Assembly: GCA_002838945.1 (NCBI GenBank) | Contig: PGXB01000040.1 | Span: 1 to 33,687, forward strand | Length of the DNA: 33,687 nt | DNA from: a candidate division Zixibacteria bacterium HGW-Zixibacteria-1 | Lineage (GTDB): Bacteria > Zixibacteria > MSB-5A5 > GN15 > PGXB01 | Direction of reading: 5' to 3' | Part shown: positions 1-7,083 of the stretch, piece after piece | Position numbering within the stretch: position 1 is the first letter of the stretch | Layout of the letters: the number at the start of each line of letters is the position of its first letter | Position numbers and translations under genes: made by a program | Notes under the pieces: generated by a model | Told to the model about the DNA's origin: nothing | The model's input: the letters and a program-made list of their open reading frames with translations, nothing else | Database searches by the model: none

Positions 1-69
1 GAGAAAATGTCTGGACTTTCAAACACCGTCTGAAGTATTTTTAGAGCAATTGTTGCACTTCAAATGTGA
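1..69 (+). pseudogene. IS30-family-like transposase, C-terminal remnant (frameshifted)
   Basis: The window opens inside a coding remnant. Frame 2 reads RKCLDFQTPSEVF, which resembles the conserved C-terminus of IS30-family transposases (PRK-LGF-TP-EVF). The usual ending, a short VAL-containing tail, appears in frame 1 as AIVALQM followed by TGA at 67-69. The two halves join if one T is added to the T5 run at 38-42, so the gene appears to carry a single-base deletion there. The 5' part lies outside the window. I infer a decayed insertion sequence; the family assignment rests on about 20 residues and is tentative. Confidence 0.55.
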
Positions 70-150
70 ATCCACCTTCCCGCCTGCGCGGGAATGACAG
101 GAAATTTTGCAAGTCAGGAGTCAAAATTCCGCCGTTGGCGGGGAAAGCGA
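70..150. repeat. Pair of REP-like palindromes
   Basis: Two hairpins lie just after the IS30-like remnant. The first pairs TTCCCGC (77-83) with GCGGGAA (88-94) around a 4-base loop and is followed by TGACAGG. The second, imperfect copy pairs CCGCC (129-133) with GGCGG (137-141) and is also followed by GGAA. A similar palindrome occurs at 33024-33068. Short palindromes of this kind are the known substrates of REP-associated tyrosine transposases, and one such gene lies at 391-937. The rest of 151-302 holds nothing I can recognise. Confidence 0.6.
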
Positions 151-302
151 TCTTGCCTATTTTCCTTATGATAAACAAATCCGTAATCCCCAATTTTGAC
201 GCACATGTAGCCATAATGATATTCTATCTCCTCTATAATACCCCCCGGATGGATTTACCATCAAAGTGGTAGCGTTTTTGAAATGTGATATGGTTCAAGA
301 AA

Positions 303-322
303 CCCGGAGCAGAACCTCCGGG
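303..322. repeat. Palindrome, 7-bp perfect stem
   Basis: CCCGGAG (303-309) pairs perfectly with CTCCGGG (316-322) around the loop CAGAAC. It lies downstream of the broken transposase gene and is probably another REP-type element or a remnant terminator. Confidence 0.5.
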
Positions 323-367
323 CCACGAGGGGCCGCTGACAGACTTTGTTTGGAATTGGGGTGGCCG

Positions 368-388
368 CGCCAAACTTGTTTGGGGCGG
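368..388. repeat. REP-like palindrome next to the transposase stop
   Basis: CCAAAC (370-375) and GTTTGG (378-383) form an inverted repeat inside a longer GC-rich imperfect palindrome. It sits directly after the transposase stop codon at 391-393 (minus strand). Its core (CAAAC-TTG-TTTG) resembles the palindrome on the other side of the gene at 962-977, so the gene is bracketed by related palindromes, as expected for a REP transposase unit. Confidence 0.5.
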
Positions 389-390
389 GG

Positions 391-937
391 TCACAAAATA
401 GGGAAACTGGATCTTTCAATTTTAATTGGCCCGTTATCAGCACCAATCCAGTCTTTTGCACTCGACCATTTCCATGCTAACGGTGTATTTACCAAGCCTT
501 TTCTTACAGGATTGTTATGCATATAATCAATTGTTTTTGCCAATGCATCGTGAGAAAATATGTTACGATCATATCCGCCGCCATCCTGCCAGAATCTATA
601 AGGAACATTTTTTTTGACCTGTCACCATTAACTGCAATCCAATGGGATAATATCTTTTTAAATAATTTACCATTTTTCTTGATACTGGTTGCTTGATTGA
701 AGTCAGTATCCTGGCTATTGAATATTTCTTCGTATTGGGATAAATAAGTAAATGAACATGATTTGGCATGAACACATAGGCCCATAGGTCAAAAGAATGT
801 TTCTCTCTGGCTTTTATGATCGAGAATACTAAATTTTGGCACGCTCTTTCACTCAAGAGAAAAGGTCGGTTTTTAAAACATGTGAAAGTTAATTCATGGG
901 CATGTCCGACAAAATTGAATTCTTTTCTTTTTCCCAT
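391..937 (-). pseudogene. REP-associated tyrosine transposase (RAYT, HUH/Y1), frameshifted
   Basis: This is a single-strand DNA transposase of the Y1/TnpA-REP family, which acts on REP palindromes. The N-terminal 113 residues (937 to 596) contain HELTFTCFKNRPFL and the HUH motif in FMPNHVHLLIYP (His60, His62). That frame ends at TAG soon after a run of eight A (plus-strand T8, 608-615). Removing one A gives a continuous frame through YRFWQDGGGYDRNIF and TIDYMHNNPVRKGL to a TGA at 391-393. This makes a 181-residue protein of normal family length. The expected catalytic Tyr (in IDYMHNNPV) lies after the shift, so the unshifted product would be inactive. The cause could be decay, a homopolymer sequencing error, or slippage on A8 that makes full-length protein at low level. 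No convincing ribosome binding site is seen. Confidence 0.85.
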
Positions 938-960
938 ATATAGAAGATTTCAAAGAACAT

Positions 961-979
961 CCCCAAGCAAGCTTGGGAA
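961..979. repeat. REP-like palindrome upstream of the transposase
   Basis: CCCAAGC (962-968) pairs with GCTTGGG (971-977), followed by AATGCC. It lies about 24 bp upstream of the transposase start, in what would be its leader. Nothing else is recognisable between 980 and the promoter at 1089. Confidence 0.55.
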
Positions 980-1088
980 TGCCACCCTTTCTTCCTGACT
1001 TTTGCTTTATAAATGATAATTATCTCCGCTGTCAATCAGTGTCAGTGAAAGACAAGTTATGGATTAAAAGGATAAAATTATGCCCCAC

Positions 1089-1117
1089 TTGATAATTTCC
1101 CTTCTTTATATTATAAT
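1089..1117 (+). promoter_or_regulatory. Sigma-70-type promoter of the predicted selenoprotein gene
   Basis: A TTGATA -35 box (1089-1094) and a perfect TATAAT -10 box (1112-1117) are separated by exactly 17 bp. Transcription would start near 1124, about 30 bases before the ATG at 1156. Confidence 0.6.
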
Positions 1118-1155
1118 TAAACATTACAAATAACCTCTCAATTGTATAAAGATAT

Positions 1156-2322
1156 ATGAAACATGCGGTTATAATCTTATTGGCAATTCTGGTGTTAATC
1201 GCCGCCAATGCCTTTGCCCAGGAAGTCGAGTCTCTCGAGCATGCGTGGTCCATCTCGGCCACATCCGGGAAGCCGGTCCTGATGGAGTTTGTCCACACCG
1301 ACTGAGAATTCTGCCAGCAGGCCGCCCGTGAGGCGGAAACGGAAGACATCATCATCGAGGCGCTCAAGGCGGTGGTGCATGTGCCGCTCAATGTCACGAC
1401 CGATGAAGGGAAGAAGCTCAAGGATGAATACCAGGTCGGCACGACCTACCCGGTCTATATCCTGACCGATCAGAAGGGCGATATCATCACCCGCTGGACC
1501 GGCTATACCGGCGGCGGCAAGGCCCTTGTCAATACCCTGCAATCAAAACTGCGCGATCTGACCACGGTCAGCGCGCGAGAGAATCGTTTCAAGACGGCGC
1601 CGACTTTCGATGACGCCGTCATCCTGGCCCGATATTACACCGACATTTATGAAAATCTCAAGGCGCTCGAATATTTTCGCCAGGCCGAGGAATTGAAAAC
1701 CATCAAGGCTTATGATTTCAGCTATGATATATTCCGTAATTTCGCCAATGCCGCCTGGCTCGATCAGATACCATTCGATTCGGTTCTCCCAGCCGCCGAT
1801 AACGCCCTTATCAATCCCGCCAAAAACCTGAGCAACACGGTCAAAGTGGGGCAGATGATGGCGCGCCTGGCCCGCAAGCTGGGCAAAAATGTCCGGATTG
1901 CCAAGTATCTTCAGACCGGTATCGACGCCACCGCCGGAAGCGCGCAATACAAGGAACTGCATGAGCTTCTGAAGGCAGACTATGCTTTGCAGGTCGAGAA
2001 TGACACCACCAAAGCGATCTCCATCAAAAAAGCCACTATGGGTGCGGACTGGATGAATGAGCGCGACAAGTATTACGAGTTTTCCAAGTGGTGCCTGGAG
2101 CGGGAAATCGATCTGGAAGAAGCCGAGCTTTATGCCCGTCGCGCGGTCGATATGGTTTATCCGGGAAAATACCGCGCCAAAGTGCTCAACACGGTGGCCG
2201 AGATTTGCTATGCCCGTGGCGATAAAGTCGAAGCGGTCAGGATGATCAAACTGGCCATCGACGAGGAGCCGGGAAACGAATTTTATCAGACACAGCTGGA
2301 TAAATTCAGTTCGGATAATTAG
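1156..2322 (+). CDS. Predicted selenoprotein: exported thioredoxin-fold protein with UxxC active site and TPR-like C-terminus
   Basis: Translation from ATG 1156 gives a signal peptide (residues 1-21, ending ANAFA). A thioredoxin-like domain follows: residues 41-49 are VLMEFVHTD, then an in-frame TGA at codon 50 (1303-1305), then EFCQQAA. The TGA stands where the first Cys of CxxC belongs, so reading it as selenocysteine gives U-E-F-C. The same frame continues openly to TAG at 2320-2322 (388 residues), with a strand/cis-Pro region GTTYPVYILTD (Pro99) typical of the fold and a helical TPR-like part (about 140-388, clearest in the last 65 residues). A hairpin suited to a bacterial SECIS follows the TGA. 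An in-frame TAA at 1147 fixes ATG 1156 as the first possible start; the ribosome binding site is weak. Ordinary gene callers would start at GTG 1372 and lose the signal peptide and active site. Probable role: periplasmic or surface disulfide reductase/isomerase. The alternative is a nonsense mutation. Confidence 0.8.
1303..1336 (+). promoter_or_regulatory. UGA codon with SECIS-like hairpin
   Basis: After the in-frame UGA (1303-1305), CCGCC (1322-1326) pairs with GGCGG (1332-1336) around the 5-base loop CGUGA (1327-1331). The loop starts 21 bases after the UGA, inside the spacing known for bacterial SECIS elements (roughly 16-37). It carries a G within its first two bases, a property of SelB-recognised loops. 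The identification as a SECIS is inferred from position and shape. Confidence 0.65.
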
Positions 2323-2330
2323 TACATCAG

Positions 2331-2972
2331 CTAACGAAACTTCAAAGTCTGCAAAAGATCGTAAAGAGCCTGATGCTGATCTTCAGATGTATATGAAATG
2401 ATTATGCACAGGGCGTAACTCTTTATGATTGCCGCAAAATATTCCTGCGAGATCGATTTGTCCTGATAAGTCATAACCACGCCCATATTGTCGAAATCGA
2501 GACCGCCGAAATTCATTGACCTAAAATTCCCATCAAAACTGACCTCTATATCGCTCATGTTCAGGATTTCGACGACACTGGCAAGATAATCCTTTCCGGA
2601 CAGGACGCCCGAAATCGGATCTATTTTCTCCGCCACGATGGCAACATTTGGATTAAAGGCGACTTCGGCGCCCATCGGATGCCGGGTAGCCAGCAGCAGA
2701 TTGACGGTGGATAAATCGCCCAGGTCAAGCGCCGCCTGCATATTTTTGTCATCACCCGAGAGCAGTTTTTTGCCCCTCTCACGCATCATCTGGATGGTCT
2801 GGTTTTCCTGAATCTGCCAATCCTTCGACAGATCAAGGGCAAAACCGAAATATTTGTTGCTGTAAATGGAATTTTCGACTGTCCCGATATCGATCTTTTC
2901 CGGAGCCTTTTTGCTGCAGGCCGGCGATAATATCAGGAATAAACCTGTCAGACATATTATAAAGTTTTTCAT
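2331..2972 (-). CDS. Putative lipoprotein of unknown function
   Basis: The 213-residue product begins with a lipoprotein signal (MKNFIICLTGLFLILSPAC, Cys19), so it is probably anchored in the envelope. I chose the ATG at 2972 because GAGGTG lies just upstream and the signal peptide starts there; a longer frame reaches 3011. The mature part starts YFGFALDLSKDWQIQ, a pattern seen in small alpha/beta proteins of the PsbP/Mog1 type, but this is only a resemblance. It is convergent with the predicted selenoprotein, with 8 bp between the stops, and divergent from the dockerin protein at 3147. No function is assigned. Confidence 0.75.
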   Translation of the reverse strand: MKNFIICLTGLFLILSPACSKKAPEKIDIGTVENSIYSNKYFGFALDLSKDWQIQENQTIQMMRERGKKLLSGDDKNMQAALDLGDLSTVNLLLATRHPMGAEVAFNPNVAIVAEKIDPISGVLSGKDYLASVVEILNMSDIEVSFDGNFRSMNFGGLDFDNMGVVMTYQDKSISQEYFAAIIKSYALCIIISYTSEDQHQALYDLLQTLKFR

Positions 2973-3057
2973 CCGCACACCTCGATGTTGACTTAATTTT
3001 ATAAGACTCAATACTAATCATTTCGGGTGATAAGTCAACTTCAAAAAATCATATTCC

Positions 3058-3085
3058 TTGACAAAGATGGTATAGGCTGTATATT
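3058..3085 (+). promoter_or_regulatory. Sigma-70-type promoter for the dockerin protein
   Basis: TTGACA (3058-3063) and TATATT (3080-3085) are separated by 16 bp. The start codon at 3147 lies about 55 bases downstream of the expected transcription start. Confidence 0.55.
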
Positions 3086-3146
3086 TATATAAATACTGCT
3101 AACGGTCCGAAACATTATTATCAATCTCTAAATGGAGGGACGAGCC

Positions 3147-4265
3147 ATGAGAGTCTCTGGCAAGTCTTTGTGCGTCTTTTTTGGGTCGATTACCGGTCTG
3201 CTATTGCTGGTCATCCTGATCGCCCTGGCATCGGCACCGTTAGCGGCGCAAACCTGCCAACTGAAGGTGGAAGGGGAAGATTCTTACGCATTATCGGGAC
3301 AGAATAATGCCATTATTGATGTCTATTTGGTAAATCAAGTGGACACTGTGGCCGGTTTTGAGTTATGGCTGGTTCTTAATCGGCCCGATATCATGGAATT
3401 TGTCCGCGATACCGTTCTAAAGGCCGATATGTTATATTGGCGGTGTCTGGAATGGGATGGCCTGCTATGTGTCGATTCCAATGATATTACCGATTCAGTT
3501 TTATTATTCGGGGTCGATTATGACTGGCTGACCGCCGATACCCATTATGTCCAGGTCGGAGTTGTTGACACCACCGGGACCCTGATCTCCGGGTGGAACT
3601 ATGTGGCAGCCAGATCGTTTTCTCCGGGTGGGTATGATTTAAAAATAACCGCTATGGCCCATGATTTTACTCCTCCATATAATCCCGGGATTTTGCCGCA
3701 AGATGGAAGCGTCCCCCTGATAAAGCTTCTGGTCAATGTCTATGACCTTCCGGAAGAGATTCAGGATCGCACTGTCGACATATTAATTCAAAGAGATAAT
3801 CTTGACAACTTCTCATTTTCGGATATGCATGGGTTCAGCATCGGCGTTGTCACAGATACTGTGTCTATAGAGAGATGCTTCACCTGCGGACCCGGAATCG
3901 ATCCTCCCTGTGATTTTATGTGGCAGGTTCCCTGCGAAAGTCCCGAGGTCGATTCGGTCTGGTGTTGCGATACGATTCTAACCGGGCGCCTCGATACCAG
4001 CTATGTTTGTATCGTAAATGGTTCTCTCACGTCCGTCACGACGTTCGTTTGCGGCGATGTTGACGGCGGCGGAACGGTGAATATTCTGGATGTCACGCGG
4101 CTGATAAGCTACCTTTACAAGGAAGGGGCGGGGCCGGATGATTTCCGGGCCGCCGATGTCAACGGAAGCTGCTCCACGAATATTCTCGACGTCACAGCCT
4201 TGATATCCTATTTATATAAGCTAGGTTTTCCGATGGCCTGTCCGTATTTCTGGCCCTGCCTGTAA
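3147..4265 (+). CDS. Secreted protein with cohesin-like N-terminal domain and C-terminal dockerin-like repeats
   Basis: A 372-residue exported protein. GGAGG at 3134-3138 fits ATG 3147 better than the ATG at 3132. The N-terminus has a signal/transmembrane segment ending near LAAQT. Residues from about 38 read as a beta-sandwich beginning CQLKVEGED and GFELWLVLNRPDIMEF, reminiscent of cohesin-like domains; this is a fold guess. Residues 302-361 hold two dockerin-like repeats, CGDVDGGGTVNILDVTRLI and DVNGSCSTNILDVTALI, each followed by YLYK. Calcium ligand positions are partly degenerate (Gly and Ser at the fifth position). The same tail ends the protease at 18635-21925. Probable role: cell-surface or matrix protein whose tail binds a partner or the cell surface. 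The partner is not in the window. Confidence 0.8.
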   Translation: MRVSGKSLCVFFGSITGLLLLVILIALASAPLAAQTCQLKVEGEDSYALSGQNNAIIDVYLVNQVDTVAGFELWLVLNRPDIMEFVRDTVLKADMLYWRCLEWDGLLCVDSNDITDSVLLFGVDYDWLTADTHYVQVGVVDTTGTLISGWNYVAARSFSPGGYDLKITAMAHDFTPPYNPGILPQDGSVPLIKLLVNVYDLPEEIQDRTVDILIQRDNLDNFSFSDMHGFSIGVVTDTVSIERCFTCGPGIDPPCDFMWQVPCESPEVDSVWCCDTILTGRLDTSYVCIVNGSLTSVTTFVCGDVDGGGTVNILDVTRLISYLYKEGAGPDDFRAADVNGSCSTNILDVTALISYLYKLGFPMACPYFWPCL

Positions 4266-4290
4266 TTCAGATCTTTCCCCAAAAAATCTA

Positions 4291-4325
4291 CGGCCCGGCG
4301 GTATTTCCACCGGGCCGAATTATTT
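4291..4325. terminator. Bidirectional rho-independent terminator
   Basis: CGGCCCGG (4291-4298) pairs with CCGGGCCG (4310-4317). AATTATTTT follows on the plus strand, and an A6 run at 4281-4286 gives a T tract on the minus strand. It separates two convergent genes. Confidence 0.75.
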
Positions 4326-4353
4326 TAATATCGAGAGAAATAATAGAAGAGAA

Positions 4354-4959
4354 TTAATGATTTATTTTCACGTTCTCTTTCGGCACCCAGCCGCTGCGGC
4401 CATTCTGCCCAAGGCACCAGTACCAGCCGACTTCTTCATTTATAATTATTAATTCGTCGTCCGGATTAACCGTCAATTCGGTGGCATCATAATCATAAAT
4501 AACAATTGCCTCGGCGCCGTTCATCCGGACATAGCTCTCCGGAACCCAGCCGCTTATATCACTTTTATCGGTACACCAGACCCAGCCGGGCCATTCGCTT
4601 TCTTTTTCACCGGTTCGGATTCTATCGTCTTTTTTCAACTTTAACGGATTCGGATAGGCCGATCTATACGGCTTGATTACCCGGCCTATCTCGAATTGCG
4701 ATCTGGCCGATTTATCCCTCCCGCCTTTGATACCTCGACGAATCAGCCAGTATCCCAGCAGGATCAAGCCCATGCCGAAAAACAAAATGACCGTGGAACC
4801 GATCAAATATCCGACATGATAAATGAACCCCTCTTGCTCGACCTCGATCACCTTATCGAGAGCAAGATTAAAAATATTCTCGCCGGCGGATATGGCCAGA
4901 AGCAAACCTATAAGTATGACAATCAGTCCGACTATTATAAAAACTATTTTCTTCAGCAT
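4354..4959 (-). CDS. Membrane protein with two C-terminal SH3 domains
   Basis: A 201-residue protein with two membrane helices (about 4-25 and 48-73), a short basic linker, and two consecutive SH3-type domains. The first (91-146) ends SGWVPESYV. The second (150-199) reads AIVIYDYDATELTVNPDDEL, then WYWC and SGWVPKENV. The second domain closely follows the pattern of eukaryotic SH3 (ALYDY, acidic RT loop, WW-like core, G-WVP-NYV). Bacterial SH3 domains often bind peptidoglycan peptides, but this variant type can also bind proteins. Whether the SH3 part faces the cytoplasm or the periplasm is not settled by the sequence; the basic RR-KGGRDK after helix 2 suggests cytoplasm. It is the last gene of a likely operon with 4994-5515 and 5540-6748 (gaps of 34 and 24 bases). 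Confidence 0.75.
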   Translation of the reverse strand: MLKKIVFIIVGLIVILIGLLLAISAGENIFNLALDKVIEVEQEGFIYHVGYLIGSTVILFFGMGLILLGYWLIRRGIKGGRDKSARSQFEIGRVIKPYRSAYPNPLKLKKDDRIRTGEKESEWPGWVWCTDKSDISGWVPESYVRMNGAEAIVIYDYDATELTVNPDDELIIINEEVGWYWCLGQNGRSGWVPKENVKINH

Positions 4960-4993
4960 GCTTAAATCATTCGAATAAAACAGGAATCAAAAT

Positions 4994-5515
4994 TCATCCT
5001 AATTCAACCTTTTCAAATGTCATCACTTTTCCCGGTTCAAATATCGTCAGATCGAGTTTTGTAACGGTCCCGCCGATTTGAAAGTTTCGCTCATTGAATT
5101 CATCGGTCACCTTTTTGCATACGCCGGCTTCCTTTGATTGGGCCATCGTTATATGAGGTATATACGGAATTTCCAGTATTAATTCATCGGCTAATATTCC
5201 GGTGTAGAGTCGGTCATGAAGCTTGACGATATGACTGAAGCCTTCATCCGGGACCAGGAAGGCAAACCATTTATCTCCGCGGGTGAATTTGTTGACGAGG
5301 GCGCATCGTATGAGAATCGAGAAGGGTCGAAAATCGCTGCAAACCCGCCGACAGTGATCGACAAATTGCTGACGGTCGATAGCGGCCGTGGGAAAAATAA
5401 GTGTAAAATGCGGCCCGATCATCGGGTAGTTTTCATCATATTTTTTCCGGATAGACTGAATAAAATCATGGTCCTTTTCTCTCAGTTCCGGATAGCAAAC
5501 CGCGATTAATTCCAT
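4994..5515 (-). CDS. 2H phosphoesterase / 2'-5' RNA ligase-like protein
   Basis: A 173-residue protein with the two HxT motifs that define the 2H phosphoesterase superfamily: PHFTLIFP (His36, Thr38) and PHITMAQS (His121, Thr123). The spacing and length match LigT/ThpR-like RNA 2',3'-cyclic phosphodiesterases, which open cyclic phosphates at RNA ends. The precise substrate cannot be told from sequence. It lies in the middle of a minus-strand gene set, 24 bases after the upstream lipoprotein gene. No good ribosome binding site is seen before the ATG, which suggests translational coupling. Confidence 0.8.
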   Translation of the reverse strand: MELIAVCYPELREKDHDFIQSIRKKYDENYPMIGPHFTLIFPTAAIDRQQFVDHCRRVCSDFRPFSILIRCALVNKFTRGDKWFAFLVPDEGFSHIVKLHDRLYTGILADELILEIPYIPHITMAQSKEAGVCKKVTDEFNERNFQIGGTVTKLDLTIFEPGKVMTFEKVELG

Positions 5516-5539
5516 TTAATTAATGCCGCAATTAAAAGA

Positions 5540-6748
5540 TTACTCCAGAGGGTGCAGCGAGATGCTTACCTCGCCCTTGGTTACTTTAATTAAGATTTCA
5601 TCCCCTTTGGGAGAAAAGGTCCTTTTTTCGTAACCATATTCTTTTTTCATGACAAAAGTGCGATAACTTTCGGGGCCGATTAAATCACCGGCCAATTCTT
5701 TGCCGTTCATGAGAAAAGTCAATATACAGCTTGACTCCCCCTTGGAGATATTGACCATTCGAACATCAATCTTTTTCCCTGGAACGATCTTCTTGCGCAA
5801 TACATTCCCGGCCGAAACGGTTTCACCCTCCGGCATTTCGAACTGAGTCACCTTCACATGGGCCGCGCCTTCACGGGTGCGGATAATGATTTCGTCCGCC
5901 TCAAGCGGGCTCTCTTCGAAAACCAGACTGCCGGTTCGCCCCTGCGTCAAATTAAGTGTTCGGGCCTCGGGATCGATGGTCGGCATGTTGTCTCTGACAG
6001 GCACGACCGTCAGCGCCGTGTAACCGTCATTGATTCCCTGCCCGAAGACATTTACGGCCTTGCCGGGTTCGACTTTAACCCGCACCATCTCACCCTGGGT
6101 AAGTTCCATTTCGAACGGTGGCGCCTGGATTTGCGCCGTTTCGATCTGGTCCACCCAGGTGGGGATCTCGATCGCCTGGTCATTGGGCCCCTTCATCTTT
6201 TTGTAATCGGCGGGGATTTCGAACAGGGCCGGGTCTATTTTTTCGCGTTTTATTTTCTTCAGTTCGAGGGTCAGGCTGTTGGCCGTATGGTTGATGATTT
6301 TCAGCGGAAAATTAAGTTCCGGTGAGATCCAGTATGATAAAAGCTCCTGGTCGCTCTTTTTCAGCAGGTATCCGTCACACCGGAAGCCGCTGATCATATC
6401 CGGTTCCAGATCGGTTTTCTCGGCGATTGTCATGGTGAATTTCAGGCCCTGAAAGGGGTCATTGGTCAGGCTGATCGGGTCGGTGGTGGAGACTTCCAGA
6501 TATTCTTTTCGCGAAGGCACCAGCGCCCGCGTGATACCGCTGCGCTCGTCCACAATAACCACAATCTTTTCCTCTCCTTGTTCCTGCTCCATTCGATACA
6601 GCGAATCGGCGACGTATATTTTTGTAATGACCGTCTGTTCATTATCGCTGACCTCCATATCGGCCGAAAATTCCCCCTCCGGCGTCTTACTGCAGGCAAG
6701 GATAACAAGAAAAAGCAATACTACACCAAAAGCTTTTTTTATAAACAT
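5540..6748 (-). CDS. Lipoprotein with DUF4412-like N-terminal domain
   Basis: A 402-residue predicted lipoprotein (MFIKKAFGVVLLFLVILAC, Cys19). The ATG at 6748 was chosen over a start at 6838 because GAGGAAG precedes it and the signal peptide begins there. Residues about 22-190 resemble DUF4412/LolA-like beta-sheet domains (GEFSADMEVSDNEQTVIT, then a YLE-S segment and a Leu-rich edge strand), which in known families bind lipids or act in envelope sorting. The C-terminal half (about 200-402) consists of beta-rich segments with recurring phrases such as GEMVRVKVEPGKAVNVFGQG and GETVSAGNVLRKKIVPGKKI, an internal repeat suggesting tandem sandwich domains. It probably heads the operon with the 2H phosphoesterase and SH3 genes. 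Confidence 0.7.
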   Translation of the reverse strand: MFIKKAFGVVLLFLVILACSKTPEGEFSADMEVSDNEQTVITKIYVADSLYRMEQEQGEEKIVVIVDERSGITRALVPSRKEYLEVSTTDPISLTNDPFQGLKFTMTIAEKTDLEPDMISGFRCDGYLLKKSDQELLSYWISPELNFPLKIINHTANSLTLELKKIKREKIDPALFEIPADYKKMKGPNDQAIEIPTWVDQIETAQIQAPPFEMELTQGEMVRVKVEPGKAVNVFGQGINDGYTALTVVPVRDNMPTIDPEARTLNLTQGRTGSLVFEESPLEADEIIIRTREGAAHVKVTQFEMPEGETVSAGNVLRKKIVPGKKIDVRMVNISKGESSCILTFLMNGKELAGDLIGPESYRTFVMKKEYGYEKRTFSPKGDEILIKVTKGEVSISLHPLE

Positions 6749-7044
6749 TTCTTCCTCAATATGGTAATCGTTAAAATTTCCCCCAAATTTGCGCCGACCG
6801 GGGCCTAAAGTCAATTCAAAAAGTTTTATATTTTTCAATAAAATGGTTCCCGGCTTCGAATAATTTCCGGCCAGATTGGTATATCACATAGAATAAGACC
6901 GAAACCGGTCAACAGAAATAGAGAACACTCCTTTCACGAAGTCCGGAAGAACCGGCAGTGGCGGCGCTATATTCCTGTTCTCCCCACTGCCGGAATTATT
7001 TTTAAACATGTTCATGTTTGACCGCCGTTCGCGCATCTGAACCT
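6749..7044. other. Intergenic region with a 10-bp perfect inverted repeat
   Basis: No convincing gene lies here. The notable structure is CCGGCAGTGG (6952-6961) pairing with CCACTGCCGG (6984-6993) across a 22-base spacer, followed by AATTATTTTT. It could be a terminator on the plus strand, an operator-like site, or a small-RNA hairpin upstream of the promoter at 7045. Confidence 0.5.
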
Positions 7045-7073
7045 TTGACAATTCCCCCTGCTTGATGTATATT
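7045..7073 (+). promoter_or_regulatory. Strong sigma-70-type promoter very close to the start codon
   Basis: A consensus TTGACA (7045-7050) and TATATT (7068-7073) are separated by 17 bp. The transcription start would fall near 7080, only about 4 bases before the ATG at 7084, which implies an almost leaderless mRNA. Confidence 0.65.
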
Positions 7074-7083
7074 CTCCGGTAAA

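Noticed and set aside
1372-2322. A gene starting at GTG 1372
   Set aside because: It would lack a signal peptide and begin within the thioredoxin fold; the reading frame is coding upstream on both sides of the TGA, so the start at 1156 with UGA recoding explains the region better.
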